64,000 nucleotides of DNA, taken from NCBI GenBank assembly GCA_017642895.1, contig JAEPON010000013.1:1-64000 (forward strand), written 5' to 3'. A model generated the notes under the pieces. The model was given only the letters and a program-made list of their open reading frames with translations, did no database searches and was not told where the DNA came from. This DNA is from Roseitalea sp. (GTDB taxonomy: Bacteria; Pseudomonadota; Alphaproteobacteria; Rhizobiales; Rhizobiaceae). The position numbers were made by a program, and so were the translations under genes. This document shows positions 37,432 to 48,122 of this stretch, piece after piece. Within the stretch, counting starts at the first letter, position 1; each line of letters opens with the position of its first letter.

Positions 37432-39015
37432 ATGGCCTCAGATCTGCCCCTTGCCGATTCCCCTGCCTCCAATGTCGCCGAATATTCGGTCGGCGAGATC
37501 AGCCAGGCCGTCAAGCGCACCGTTGAGGATGCGTTCGGGCGGGTGCGCGTGCGTGGCGAGGTGTCGGGCTATCGCGGGCCGCATTCGTCGGGCCATGCCT
37601 ATTTCCGGCTGAAGGACGACCGCGCGACGCTGGAAGCGGTGATCTGGCGCGGCACTTTCTCCAAACTTGCCTTCAAGCCCGAAGAAGGGCTGGAGATCAT
37701 CGCGACCGGCAAGCTGACCACCTATCCCGGATCGTCCAAGTACCAGATCGTGATCGACGCGATCGAGCCGGCCGGCGCCGGGGCGCTGATGGCGCTACTG
37801 GAAGAGCGGCGCAAGAAGTTGGCGGCCGAGGGCCTGTTCGATGCGGCGCGCAAACGGCCGCTGCCCTTCATGCCGCGCGTCATCGGCGTCGTCACCTCGC
37901 CAACCGGCGCGGTCATTCGCGACATATTGCACCGCATCACCGACCGGTTCCCGTGTCACGTTCTTGTCTGGCCGGTGCGTGTGCAGGGCGAGACCTCGGC
38001 GCGGGAGGTGGCGGCGGCGATCGACGGCTTCAACACACTCGATCCGGGCGGACCGGTGCCGCGGCCCGACATTCTGATCGTCGCGCGCGGTGGCGGCAGC
38101 CTTGAAGACCTTTGGGGCTTCAACGAGGAAATCGTCGTGCGTGCCGCTGCGGGCTCCGCCATCCCGCTCATCTCGGCGGTGGGCCACGAGACCGACACGA
38201 CGCTGATCGACCATGCCAGCGACCGACGCGCGCCGACACCGACAGGCGCCGCCGAGATGGCCGTGCCGGTGCGGGCCGATCTTGAGGCCCATCTGGCTCA
38301 GTTGGGGGCGCGTCTTGCCGGCGCGGTGTCGCGGTTTGCCGAAGACCGACGGTCGCGTGTCAGGGCGCTGTCGCGCGGCCTGCCGCAGCCCGACCAGATC
38401 CTGGCCCTGCCCCGGCAGCGGCTCGACGGGCTCGACGGGCGGCTGCGCTCCAGCCTCGATGCGCGGCTTGCGGACCGGCGCGGACGGCTGGCGGCGCTGG
38501 GCGCCATGCTCGCGCCGGCCCGGCTTTCCGACAAGGTGGCGCGTGACCGGCAGAGCCTTGACCGTCTGGCGCGCGACCTGCCGGCCGGCCTGTCGCGCGG
38601 GCTCGATCTGCGCCGGCGGGAGTTGGCGCACCGGGCGGCGCGCCTGACGCCCCGCACCAGCGAACGGCTGCACGGCGATGGCGTTCGCCGCCTGGCACAG
38701 GCGGTGGCACGGCTCGACCGGGCCGCGCAGGACAAGGCCGGCGACGCACGTGGCCGGATCAGCGAAGCCGCGCGGCTTTTGAAATCGCTGTCCTACCAGA
38801 GCGTTCTGGAGCGGGGCTATGCGCTGGTGCGCGATGCGCAGGGCGTGCCGGTGCGCGGATCGGCGGGGATCGCGACGGGCGAGCGTCTGCACATCCAGTT
38901 TGCCGGAGATGACCGGCTCGACGTGGTGGCCGATGGCAACGCTTCGAAAAAGCCGACCCGGCCCAAAACCAACCGCCCGGCGCCCAAGGGCGGCAGCCAG
39001 GGCAGCCTGTTCTGA
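37432..39015 (+). CDS. xseA: Exodeoxyribonuclease VII large subunit
   Basis: Large subunit of Exo VII, a bidirectional single-strand DNA exonuclease used in recombination and repair. The 527-aa protein has the OB-fold start [19 protein letters not shown] and [20 protein letters not shown], the catalytic-core motifs [35 protein letters not shown] and [18 protein letters not shown], then a long Arg/Leu-rich coiled coil and the C-terminal [12 protein letters not shown] block. The small subunit XseB is not in the window. Confidence 0.96.
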   Translation: MASDLPLADSPASNVAEYSVGEISQAVKRTVEDAFGRVRVRGEVSGYRGPHSSGHAYFRLKDDRATLEAVIWRGTFSKLAFKPEEGLEIIATGKLTTYPGSSKYQIVIDAIEPAGAGALMALLEERRKKLAAEGLFDAARKRPLPFMPRVIGVVTSPTGAVIRDILHRITDRFPCHVLVWPVRVQGETSAREVAAAIDGFNTLDPGGPVPRPDILIVARGGGSLEDLWGFNEEIVVRAAAGSAIPLISAVGHETDTTLIDHASDRRAPTPTGAAEMAVPVRADLEAHLAQLGARLAGAVSRFAEDRRSRVRALSRGLPQPDQILALPRQRLDGLDGRLRSSLDARLADRRGRLAALGAMLAPARLSDKVARDRQSLDRLARDLPAGLSRGLDLRRRELAHRAARLTPRTSERLHGDGVRRLAQAVARLDRAAQDKAGDARGRISEAARLLKSLSYQSVLERGYALVRDAQGVPVRGSAGIATGERLHIQFAGDDRLDVVADGNASKKPTRPKTNRPAPKGGSQGSLF

Positions 39016-39083
39016 CGCACCGGTCAGGTCGCGCGGCAAGTCGTCGGAAAGAGGGAAACAAAGTGCGGCCACCCGGTCAGGGG

Positions 39084-39160
39084 TGGTACGAGCGGGTGGA
39101 TTTGAACCACCGACCTCTGGAGCCACAATCCAGCGCTCTAACCAACTGAGCTACGCCCGC
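39084..39160 (-). tRNA. tRNA-His (GTG anticodon)
   Basis: A full cloverleaf on the minus strand: acceptor GCGGGCG pairing with CGCTCGT, D-arm GCTC/GAGC, anticodon stem CTGGA/TCCAG with loop TTGTGGC (anticodon GTG), T-arm GGTGG/CCACC with TTCAAAT, and encoded CCA. The base before position 1 is T, so no G-1 is encoded, and the discriminator is A73. Both are features of the alphaproteobacterial tRNA-His class, unlike most bacteria. It stands alone between xseA and the phasin gene. Confidence 0.96.
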
Positions 39161-39243
39161 AAACCATCGTTCGCGACGCTCCGCATAGTCCGCCGGCGGC
39201 GCTTTTGCAAGACTTGCCTTGCCATGGCCGCCATCGATCGGCG

Positions 39244-39273
39244 CAAAGAAAAAGGCCGGGCGAACCCGGCCTT
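39244..39273 (-). terminator. Intrinsic terminator of the phasin gene
   Basis: AAGGCCGGG and CCCGGCCTT form perfect 9-bp arms around CGAA; on the minus strand it is followed by TTTCTTT. It lies about 80 bases after the phasin stop. Confidence 0.88.
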
Positions 39274-39354
39274 CGGACCCGTACTCGGTGATCGGGTCCG
39301 GATCGGAGCGCCGCCGGGAGGAGGATGCGGCGATCCGGTAATTGGCGAGGACGA

Positions 39355-39840
39355 TCAGTCCTGCTTGAGGGCGCCCATGGCCTTTTCGGCGACGGCCTTG
39401 GCCGGGGCGGTCAGGTCTTCTCCGGCTTTCTGGTAAAGGCCCTGCATGGTCTTGGCGGTGTCGACGGCCTTTTCGGCTTGCTCGCGGACGAAGGCGGTCT
39501 GAAGTTCGATCATTTCGGCGACCGACTTGATGCCGACCATCTTTTCGAGATGGCTGAACGTGCTCTCGGTGTTGGCACGCATCGTGTCGATGGCCGCCAA
39601 GGAAATCTTCGAGCTGTTTTCCTGGGCCGAGTGAAGGCCGGCCTCGGCTTCCTTCTGCACTGCGTCGAAGGTCGCCTTGGCCTTTTCCATCGCGGCCTTG
39701 GATTTGGCGAGGTTCTCTTCGGCAAGCGAGCGGAACTGCTCGAGCATCTCGGCGGGATCAGGCATCTGGCCGATCGAGAATACATCCTGCGCGGCTTTGG
39801 CGGGCTGGGCTTCAGGTTTGGGGGCGGCGGCTTTGGCCAT
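39355..39840 (-). CDS. Phasin family protein
   Basis: Polyhydroxyalkanoate granule-associated protein of 161 aa (phasin_2 type). An Ala/Pro/Lys-rich N-terminus is followed by an almost entirely helical body with EMLEQFRSLAEENLAKSKAA, the family core NTESTFSHLEKMVGIKSVAE and ELQTAFVREQAE. Expected to coat PHB granules. AAGGA precedes the ATG. Together with the histidine kinase and acetoacetyl-CoA synthetase that follow, the order matches my recollection of phaP1-cbrA-acsA2 in Sinorhizobium meliloti. Confidence 0.92.
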   Translation of the reverse strand: MAKAAAPKPEAQPAKAAQDVFSIGQMPDPAEMLEQFRSLAEENLAKSKAAMEKAKATFDAVQKEAEAGLHSAQENSSKISLAAIDTMRANTESTFSHLEKMVGIKSVAEMIELQTAFVREQAEKAVDTAKTMQGLYQKAGEDLTAPAKAVAEKAMGALKQD

Positions 39841-40003
39841 GGTGTTGTCCTTCAAGGATCGCATGTGACTGACGTCCATATAGCGCATGTGATTGTGCAA
39901 TGCAATATTTTTTTGTGCATCGCACAACGCACATTAACCAGAGATTCACTCCGTTACCGGGCACCGTGGTTGAAAACTGGACGGGCGCCGCTCAATAGGA
40001 CAA

Positions 40004-40018
40004 TTAAGGTTTTGTTAA
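40004..40018 (+). promoter_or_regulatory. CtrA-type box in front of the histidine kinase gene
   Basis: TTAAGGTTTTGTTAA is a perfect TTAA-N7-TTAA motif ending 8 bases before the GTG start, overlapping the ribosome binding region. A weaker match (TTAA-N7-TTCA) occurs around 39936-39950. If bound by CtrA it would block transcription or sit downstream of the start site as a repressor site. Confidence 0.65.
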
Positions 40019-40026
40019 GGGGCACG

Positions 40027-43000
40027 GTGACCGACGCGGCAGGCATGGCGGACGAGATGAGCAATTCACGGAGCTGGGACGGCATCTCCTTTATCGACAT
40101 CGCCGTGCAGGACGGTGTTCGCGATGCGATGCTCACCGGCATGGCCGCACTGATCGTCGACCGAAAGAGCGGCGAATTGCGCTGGGCCAATGGCGCGGCA
40201 GCCAAGCTGTTCGGACTGGCGGCCATCGGCAGCGGCGCAAGCGATGCGCACCTGCCGGCGGCGGCCGAAACCGGCATGCGACAGGTCCGCGCCGTGTTGG
40301 GCGCACTGAAGGACGAGCCGCGCACCGCACTGGTTCGGTTGCGCGCCGGCCTGACCAGCCGGCTGGTCAAAACCCATGTGCGGCGGATCGATCTTGTCGG
40401 CGTGCGCGGCAAGCATGCGCTCGTCACGGCTCCGGCGCGCGACACGGAGATGAGCGAGGCCGAATGTCTTGCGATGGCTCTGACCGGGCTTGAGGACGAG
40501 GGCGCGGGTGCGGCCATCGTCGATGGTGCCGGACGGGTGCTGAGCGCCGGCGCCTCCTATGGAATGCTGGGCGTATCGGAGACGGTCGCGCGCGATCTGG
40601 TCGCGCGCACGCGCGGGGAAGCCGACCGGCTGGTCAAGCAGATCGTCGATCTCCCCGAATCCGATGCCGCTGTCGCCGCCGGTGTCGGGCGGCTGGCCGA
40701 TCTGCCCGAGCGTTATCTGATCGTGGCCCTGGCGCTTGCGGATCGGCCGTCGGACGTACCGACCGAACCCGAAACCGCCGCCATGCCGATCCTCGACCTG
40801 ATGCCCGGTGATCTTGGCATGCCCGCCAAAACCGACCCCGATCCGATGATCACCCTGGATGCGGACAGCCCCGCGCTCGCCGGGGATAGCGCACCGGCCG
40901 ACGCGCCGCTGCCCGATGGGACCGAATTCGCTGCACACGAAGGCACCGACGACGACACACCGTCGGAAAGCCGGGAAGCGATGGCGGTGCCGGGCGTAGA
41001 CGAACCGTCGCACCAGCCCTTTTCGGGACCCGATCTTCATTCGGGGCCCATCCGCTTTGTCTGGAAGACCGATCGCGATGGTGTTTTCATCGATGTATCG
41101 CCGGAGTTTTCGCGCGCCGTGGGCCCGAACGCGGCCGATCTGTCAGGGCAGGCCTTCGCCGACATCGTCGAACGTTTGGCGCTCGACCCGGCCGGCGAAA
41201 TCGCCACGGCGCTGTCCCGCCGCGACACCTGGTCGGGCAAGAGCGTTCTGTGGCCGATCCAGGGCACCAACCAGCAGGTGCCGGTCGATCTGGCGGCCCT
41301 GCCCTACTACAACCGCGACCGCGAGTTTGAGGGCTATCGCGGTTTCGGCATCGCCCGAATGGCCGACATCGCCACCGATCCCGACGCGCGCGGCCTGGCT
41401 CTGACCGCTCCGGCAATGCCCCCCGCCGTCCATGATGCCGATGACGATACCGCAGAGAATGATGCCACGGGGAACGACGACGACACCGCGCCGACCACAG
41501 CCCATGACGGCGCAGACGCCACGATCGCCCGGGCCGGCGCCGAGGATGGCGACCTGTCACATGAACCGCCCGTGCTGGCCGTGGCTCCCGCGCACCCGAT
41601 GCGGCGCACCAGCGACATCATCGTGCCGTTTCCCGATGCCGCCAAAGATGCCGAAGCCGCCGGAGAAACGCTGCCCGGCCCACATCTCAGCGACGAGGAA
41701 GCCGAGGCTTTCCGCAAGATCGGACAGGCGCTTGGCCGGCGCGACGATGGTGTCGAGACCGGCACGGTGGATGGCCAGCCATATCAGGTGTCAGTCGGCG
41801 ATGAGCCGGCATCGGCCGACGAACCCGGCGAAGCGACCGTTGACGCCGAAGATCGTCCGACCTTCCAACCGGGCATCGAAGCGCCCGTCGCCGAAGATCA
41901 TATCGCCGAAGACCAGGACGACGCTGACGATCGTCATCACTTCCCCGACGAGGTTGGGCCGGTGGCGGCCGCCGGAGGCGACGATGCCGACACACCGATC
42001 GCCGGGACCCCTGCCGATGCGCCGTCCGATGATGACGGTGCGGCCGCGCCGGCACGGGACGGGCTTGCGCCGGAAACCTTGGACGAACTGCCCCTGCCCC
42101 TGCTGATCGTGCGCAACGAGCAGGCGCTCTACACGAACGCGGCGTTCGCCGCGATGGCCGGCGACGCCGACACCGATGCGCTCAACGCACGCGGCCTCGA
42201 CATGCTGTTCGGCGGCAGCGCACCGGACACCGACGATGATGGCGGCGATCGCGCGATCACACTTGTCGGCACCGACGGCGAACCGATCGCGGCGCGCGCG
42301 CATCTGCAGATCGTGCCCTGGATGGGCGCGCGGGCGTTGATGTTCGCCTTCGAGCCGCGCGCCGCCGCCAACAGGGCTCCGGTGGAGCCAAGCGAGGGCG
42401 TTTCCGGCGCCGCAGCCGGCGAAGCGATGCGGGCCGATTCCCATGCGGTGAGCGCGGCTGAAGTCACCGAACTGCGTGCGATTCTCGACACAGCCACGGA
42501 CGGTGTGATCCTGATCGGTGCGGACAGCACCATCCGCTCGCTGAACGGTTCGGCGGCCGCACTGTTCGGCTATTCGAACGAGGAAATCGAGGGCAAGAGC
42601 TTTTCCTTCCTGTTCGCCCATGAAAGCCAGCGCGCGGCGATGGATTACCTGCACGGCCTGTCCAACAATGGTGTCGCCAGCGTTCTCAACGAGGGGCGCG
42701 AAGTGCTCGGCCGCGAGCGCAATGGCGGGTTCCTGCCGCTGTTCATGACGATCGGACGGATGCCGGCGACCAACGGCTTCTGCGCGGTCATCCGCGACAT
42801 CACGCCCTGGAAGCAGACCGAGCAGGCGCTGCAAGATGCAAAACGCCAGGCCGAACAGGCCTCCAACACCAAGTCGGAGTTTCTGGCCAAGATCAGCCAC
42901 GAGATCCGAACGCCGCTCAATGCCATCATCGGCTTTTCCGAACTGATGGCCGAGGAACGGTTCGGGCCCATCGGCAATGAGCGCTACCGGGACTATCTGG

Positions 43001-43569
43001 CCGACATCAACAAGTCGGGCCGGCATGTGCTTGATCTGGTCAATGACCTTCTGGACATCTCCAAGATCGAAGCCGGCAAGCAGGAGCTGGAGTTTGAGAG
43101 CGTCGCGCTGAACGAAGCGATCGGCGAAGCCATCGCGATGGTGCAGCCGCAGGCAAACCGCAATCAGATCATCGTCCGTTCGAGCCTGGAAAGCACGGTG
43201 CCGCCGGTTGTTGCCGATCAACGTTCGGTCAAGCAGATCGTGCTGAACCTTTTGTCGAACGCGATCCGGTTCACGCATGCGGGCGGCCAGGTCATCGTCT
43301 CGACGAGCTATACAGGCGACGGTGCGGTCCTGCTGCGCATCCGCGACAGCGGCATCGGCATGTCGGCAAAGGAACTGGAAAGCGCGCTCAAGCCGTTCCA
43401 GCAGGTCACGGCGGTCGGCCAGCGCCGCGGCGACGGCACGGGCCTCGGCCTGCCGCTGACCAAGGCGCTTGTCGAGGCCAACCGGGCCGAATTCGCGATC
43501 AGTTCGGAACCCGGCCAGGGCACAAGGGTCGATATCGTCTTTCCGCCCGCACGGGTTCTGGCGAGCTGA
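40027..43569 (+). CDS. Cytoplasmic multi-PAS histidine kinase, CbrA/PdhS-like
   Basis: Sensor kinase of 1180 aa with no membrane segment. Four PAS-like modules are seen at about residues 33-110, 340-460, 685-760 and 814-930, joined by long acidic Asp/Ala-rich linkers, especially 470-680. The HisKA domain has KISHEIRTPLNAIIGFSELM with His958; the ATPase has the N-box VKQIVLNLLSNAIRFT, G1 DSGIGMS and G2 GDGTGLGLPL. This PdhS/PleC/DivJ-type kinase family acts on DivK and hence the CtrA pathway. Synteny with phasin and acetoacetyl-CoA synthetase matches S. meliloti cbrA as I recall. GTG with AAGGGG is preferred; ATG at 40045 is an alternative. Confidence 0.85.
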   Translation: MTDAAGMADEMSNSRSWDGISFIDIAVQDGVRDAMLTGMAALIVDRKSGELRWANGAAAKLFGLAAIGSGASDAHLPAAAETGMRQVRAVLGALKDEPRTALVRLRAGLTSRLVKTHVRRIDLVGVRGKHALVTAPARDTEMSEAECLAMALTGLEDEGAGAAIVDGAGRVLSAGASYGMLGVSETVARDLVARTRGEADRLVKQIVDLPESDAAVAAGVGRLADLPERYLIVALALADRPSDVPTEPETAAMPILDLMPGDLGMPAKTDPDPMITLDADSPALAGDSAPADAPLPDGTEFAAHEGTDDDTPSESREAMAVPGVDEPSHQPFSGPDLHSGPIRFVWKTDRDGVFIDVSPEFSRAVGPNAADLSGQAFADIVERLALDPAGEIATALSRRDTWSGKSVLWPIQGTNQQVPVDLAALPYYNRDREFEGYRGFGIARMADIATDPDARGLALTAPAMPPAVHDADDDTAENDATGNDDDTAPTTAHDGADATIARAGAEDGDLSHEPPVLAVAPAHPMRRTSDIIVPFPDAAKDAEAAGETLPGPHLSDEEAEAFRKIGQALGRRDDGVETGTVDGQPYQVSVGDEPASADEPGEATVDAEDRPTFQPGIEAPVAEDHIAEDQDDADDRHHFPDEVGPVAAAGGDDADTPIAGTPADAPSDDDGAAAPARDGLAPETLDELPLPLLIVRNEQALYTNAAFAAMAGDADTDALNARGLDMLFGGSAPDTDDDGGDRAITLVGTDGEPIAARAHLQIVPWMGARALMFAFEPRAAANRAPVEPSEGVSGAAAGEAMRADSHAVSAAEVTELRAILDTATDGVILIGADSTIRSLNGSAAALFGYSNEEIEGKSFSFLFAHESQRAAMDYLHGLSNNGVASVLNEGREVLGRERNGGFLPLFMTIGRMPATNGFCAVIRDITPWKQTEQALQDAKRQAEQASNTKSEFLAKISHEIRTPLNAIIGFSELMAEERFGPIGNERYRDYLADINKSGRHVLDLVNDLLDISKIEAGKQELEFESVALNEAIGEAIAMVQPQANRNQIIVRSSLESTVPPVVADQRSVKQIVLNLLSNAIRFTHAGGQVIVSTSYTGDGAVLLRIRDSGIGMSAKELESALKPFQQVTAVGQRRGDGTGLGLPLTKALVEANRAEFAISSEPGQGTRVDIVFPPARVLAS

Positions 43570-43610
43570 TCACACAACGCGCCGGCGCAAGGTTCACGCA
43601 CGTTTCGGAC

Positions 43611-43643
43611 AAAGAAAAGGCCGGCCCCGTGGTGAGGGCCGGC
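43611..43643 (-). terminator. Intrinsic terminator for acetoacetyl-CoA synthetase
   Basis: GCCGGCCC and GGGCCGGC arms with an 8-base loop; on the minus strand TTTTCTTT follows. It lies about 180 bases beyond the ligase stop, in the convergent region after the kinase gene. Confidence 0.75.
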
Positions 43644-43709
43644 ATGAAAAGATCGCTGTGACTGTGGGGCGGCGCCAATGCGGCCTGGATTGCGATGGCC
43701 GTTGAAACG

Positions 43710-43724
43710 TTAACGCCAGCTTAA
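43710..43724. promoter_or_regulatory. CtrA-type box in the kinase/ligase convergent region
   Basis: TTAACGCCAGCTTAA is another perfect TTAA-N7-TTAA motif, with further GTTAAC half-sites at about 43758 and 43797. No annotated gene starts here, so it might control an unannotated small transcript or be used for another purpose. Confidence 0.5.
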
Positions 43725-43822
43725 GCGCGAGGTCTTAACGGTTCCTTGCCGGCCATGGTTAACGAAGCGGTGTGCTGTTCCGTAACGGCACCGTGGTTAA
43801 CATGGCAGCGATTGGGCACCGG

Positions 43823-45775
<1,953 letters not shown>

Positions 45776-45894
45776 GCTGACCAAGCCTCCTCATCTGCCC
45801 GACGACCGGTCTGGTACGCGCTGATCCCGCTGACCGCAAGCCGACGCGTGACGGGGCACGACCAAAGGCGTGAGTATATCGGACAAAACCGGCC

Positions 45895-45925
45895 AAACCG
45901 GCTGTCGGGCCGGCCGGTTTTTTGT
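45895..45925 (+). terminator. Terminator-like hairpin directly before the AsmA gene
   Basis: AAACCGGC and GCCGGTTT are perfect 8-bp arms with a 10-base loop, followed by TTTG; with the arm end this makes six consecutive T residues. It is on the plus strand 13-18 bases before the AsmA start, with no plus-strand gene upstream. Attenuator or 3' end of a small RNA are the options. Confidence 0.55.
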
Positions 45926-45937
45926 TAGACATTCCGC

Positions 45938-47782
45938 ATGGGTAAGTCTGTGTTGCGTGCTGCCGCGATCCTTGCGGTCCTGCTGGTGGCCATGGCCAGT
46001 GTCGTCGCGCTGAGCCTGCCTTGGCTGGTATCGACCGACATCGTCCAGTCTTCGATCGAGCGGGAACTGGGCAATTTCTTCGGCACGCGCGCCGAACTGG
46101 GCGGACAGACGCATGTCACCATCTTTCCGCGGCCGCGCACCATTTTGAGCGGCGTGGCGATCGCGGCGCCGGGCGAACGGACATCGCCGATCCTGACCAT
46201 CGAGAGCATGGAGGCCGATATCGGGCTGGTCGGGCTCGTCAGCGGCCGACCGCAATTCTCCAATTTCAAGCTCGTTCGTCCGCATCTGCAGCTCTTGCGC
46301 GACCCCGACGGCACCATTGACTGGCTGGCCCAGAGCGGCCGGGTCGGACGCCTGTTCCGGCGCGCCCTGATCAGCGACGGCGAGATCGCCGGTGACCAGC
46401 TCGGCTCCGTTGTGACCGAGAAAGGTCGCATCACCCTCGAAACGGGCGACGGCACGATCATCGAGGACATCACCGCCATCGACGCCAACCTCCACTGGCC
46501 GCAATTCGACGCGCCGATGGCGATCTCGGCGGACGCGATCTGGCGCGGCACAGCCGGCAGCCTCACCTTCAACACCCGTTCGCCGCGGGCATTCTTTCTC
46601 AACGCGCCGTCGGAAACCGGCATTTCGCTGGACTCCGACATCGTCACCCTGAATTTCGAGGGCGCCGCCAGTGCCGGCGGCCCGCTTTTCGCCGACGGAA
46701 CGATGCGTTTCTCGACCCCTTCCCTGCAAACGATGATGACCATCGTCGGCACCGATGTGACGCCGGGACGGGCCCTGGGCGAGGTTGTCCTTTCGGGACC
46801 CGTGCGTCTCGCACAGCGCCGGATGCGCTTTGAGGGCCTGGATATCTCGGTGGATGGCAACAGCGGTTCGGGCGTTTTGGAGATCGGGATCACCCAGCAA
46901 CGGGGCGAACCGACCCTGACCGGCACACTCGACTTCCGGACGCTGGATATCGCCGCTTTCCTGTCGGCCTTCATCAATCTTCCGCAATTGATGGGCGATG
47001 GCCCGCCTTCAATGGCCGATGTGGCCACGCAAATGAATACCGACCTGCGCGTATCGGCGGCGGCGGCAACGTTCGGAGACCTGTCTTTGGAAAATCTCGC
47101 CGCGACAGCGCAGGTCTCCGGCGAGGTGGCGATCTTCGACATTGGTGACGCGCTGGCCTATGGCGGTCACGTTCAGGCGCGGCTGGCGCTTTCATTTGGC
47201 AACGACGACCGGGCGGAGGTCATCCTGTCGGGACAGGATGTCGACACCGCGGCGATCGGCGAAGCATTCGCCTTGCCGCGTGCGCTGCCACGCGGACGCG
47301 GCAATTTCTCGATCACGCTGAACGCATCGACCGGCGGGCCGGTGCGATTGCGCCGCGCGCTGGGCGGTATGGTATCGATGGAGGTCCGCGACGGTGTCAT
47401 GCCCGGCTTCGGCGTCAACCAGCTCTATGGCCAGCGAGACATATTGCGCTATTTCTCGCTGGACATGGACGCGCGCGGTGAAACGTTTTCAACCGCCCGC
47501 ATCTATGGCGACATTGCCGAGGGTCTCCTGACGCTCAAGGACACCCGCATCACCTATCCGGACGGCGATGTGTTGCTGGAGGGGATCGTCACGTTGGGAA
47601 CGGGCAGCCTGGCGCTGACGGCAGCGGCCGGTCCCGGCGTTGCCGATGCGGCGGCCGGCGACGATGGCGACAGCGATGCGGTTCCGCCCGCCGACGATCT
47701 CGCCCGCTTCTTCGTGGGCGGCTCCTGGAACCGGCCCTTTGCGACACCCGTGCTCCTGCCGCCGTCGGGCCGCGATGGTTAG
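45938..47782 (+). CDS. AsmA-family protein
   Basis: Protein of 614 aa anchored by one N-terminal helix (AAAILAVLLVAMASVVALSL) with a large periplasmic domain. The start of the mature part, LPWLVSTDIVQSSIERELGN, and GTRAELGGQTHVTIFPRPRT are the AsmA_N pattern; the C-terminal half resembles AsmA_2 (ALPRGRGNFSITLNASTGG, FGVNQLYGQRDILRYF). AsmA-like proteins form bridge-like tubes that move phospholipids to the outer membrane. The final 40 residues are acidic and disordered. The gene diverges from the ligase and has a terminator-like hairpin in its leader. Confidence 0.88.
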   Translation: MGKSVLRAAAILAVLLVAMASVVALSLPWLVSTDIVQSSIERELGNFFGTRAELGGQTHVTIFPRPRTILSGVAIAAPGERTSPILTIESMEADIGLVGLVSGRPQFSNFKLVRPHLQLLRDPDGTIDWLAQSGRVGRLFRRALISDGEIAGDQLGSVVTEKGRITLETGDGTIIEDITAIDANLHWPQFDAPMAISADAIWRGTAGSLTFNTRSPRAFFLNAPSETGISLDSDIVTLNFEGAASAGGPLFADGTMRFSTPSLQTMMTIVGTDVTPGRALGEVVLSGPVRLAQRRMRFEGLDISVDGNSGSGVLEIGITQQRGEPTLTGTLDFRTLDIAAFLSAFINLPQLMGDGPPSMADVATQMNTDLRVSAAAATFGDLSLENLAATAQVSGEVAIFDIGDALAYGGHVQARLALSFGNDDRAEVILSGQDVDTAAIGEAFALPRALPRGRGNFSITLNASTGGPVRLRRALGGMVSMEVRDGVMPGFGVNQLYGQRDILRYFSLDMDARGETFSTARIYGDIAEGLLTLKDTRITYPDGDVLLEGIVTLGTGSLALTAAAGPGVADAAAGDDGDSDAVPPADDLARFFVGGSWNRPFATPVLLPPSGRDG

Positions 47783-47839
47783 CAACCGGTAAACGGGATC
47801 GTCAAAGTTTTAGCCGATTTTTACCTTCGTGGCGGACAA

Positions 47840-48115
47840 TTGCCGCATCGATCGGGCAGTCCGGGGTTTGGCGTGTTTCAGTTTCTCGCCATCACATTGA
47901 AGATCAGCGTTGCGTCCATGCTGCTGGGCGCCGGTCTTTCGGCGTTCGACATCACGGCGGCGGAACTTCTGGCGCAAGCGGGGCTGACCCCGGAACGGCT
48001 CGGCGAGATGCTGCAACAGGCCTGGGCCTGGGCACTGCCGAACATGGTGCTCGGCTCGATCATCATCGTGCCGCTTTGGTGCGTGAGCTATCTGTTGCGG
48101 CCGCCGCGCGGCTGA
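47840..48115 (+). CDS. DUF6460-like small membrane protein
   Basis: Protein of 91 aa with two hydrophobic helices: FQFLAITLKISVASMLLGAG and NMVLGSIIIVPLWCVSYLL. The SGSPGFGVF motif before helix 1 and the AFDIT block after it resemble the alphaproteobacterial DUF6460 family (about 80-100 aa, unknown function). A TTG start with GGCGGA upstream is used since no ATG fits; GTG at 47873 is an alternative giving 80 aa but loses the GSP motif. Its stop is 8 bases from that of the converging permease gene. Confidence 0.72.
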   Translation: MPHRSGSPGFGVFQFLAITLKISVASMLLGAGLSAFDITAAELLAQAGLTPERLGEMLQQAWAWALPNMVLGSIIIVPLWCVSYLLRPPRG

Positions 48116-48122
48116 AAATCTG

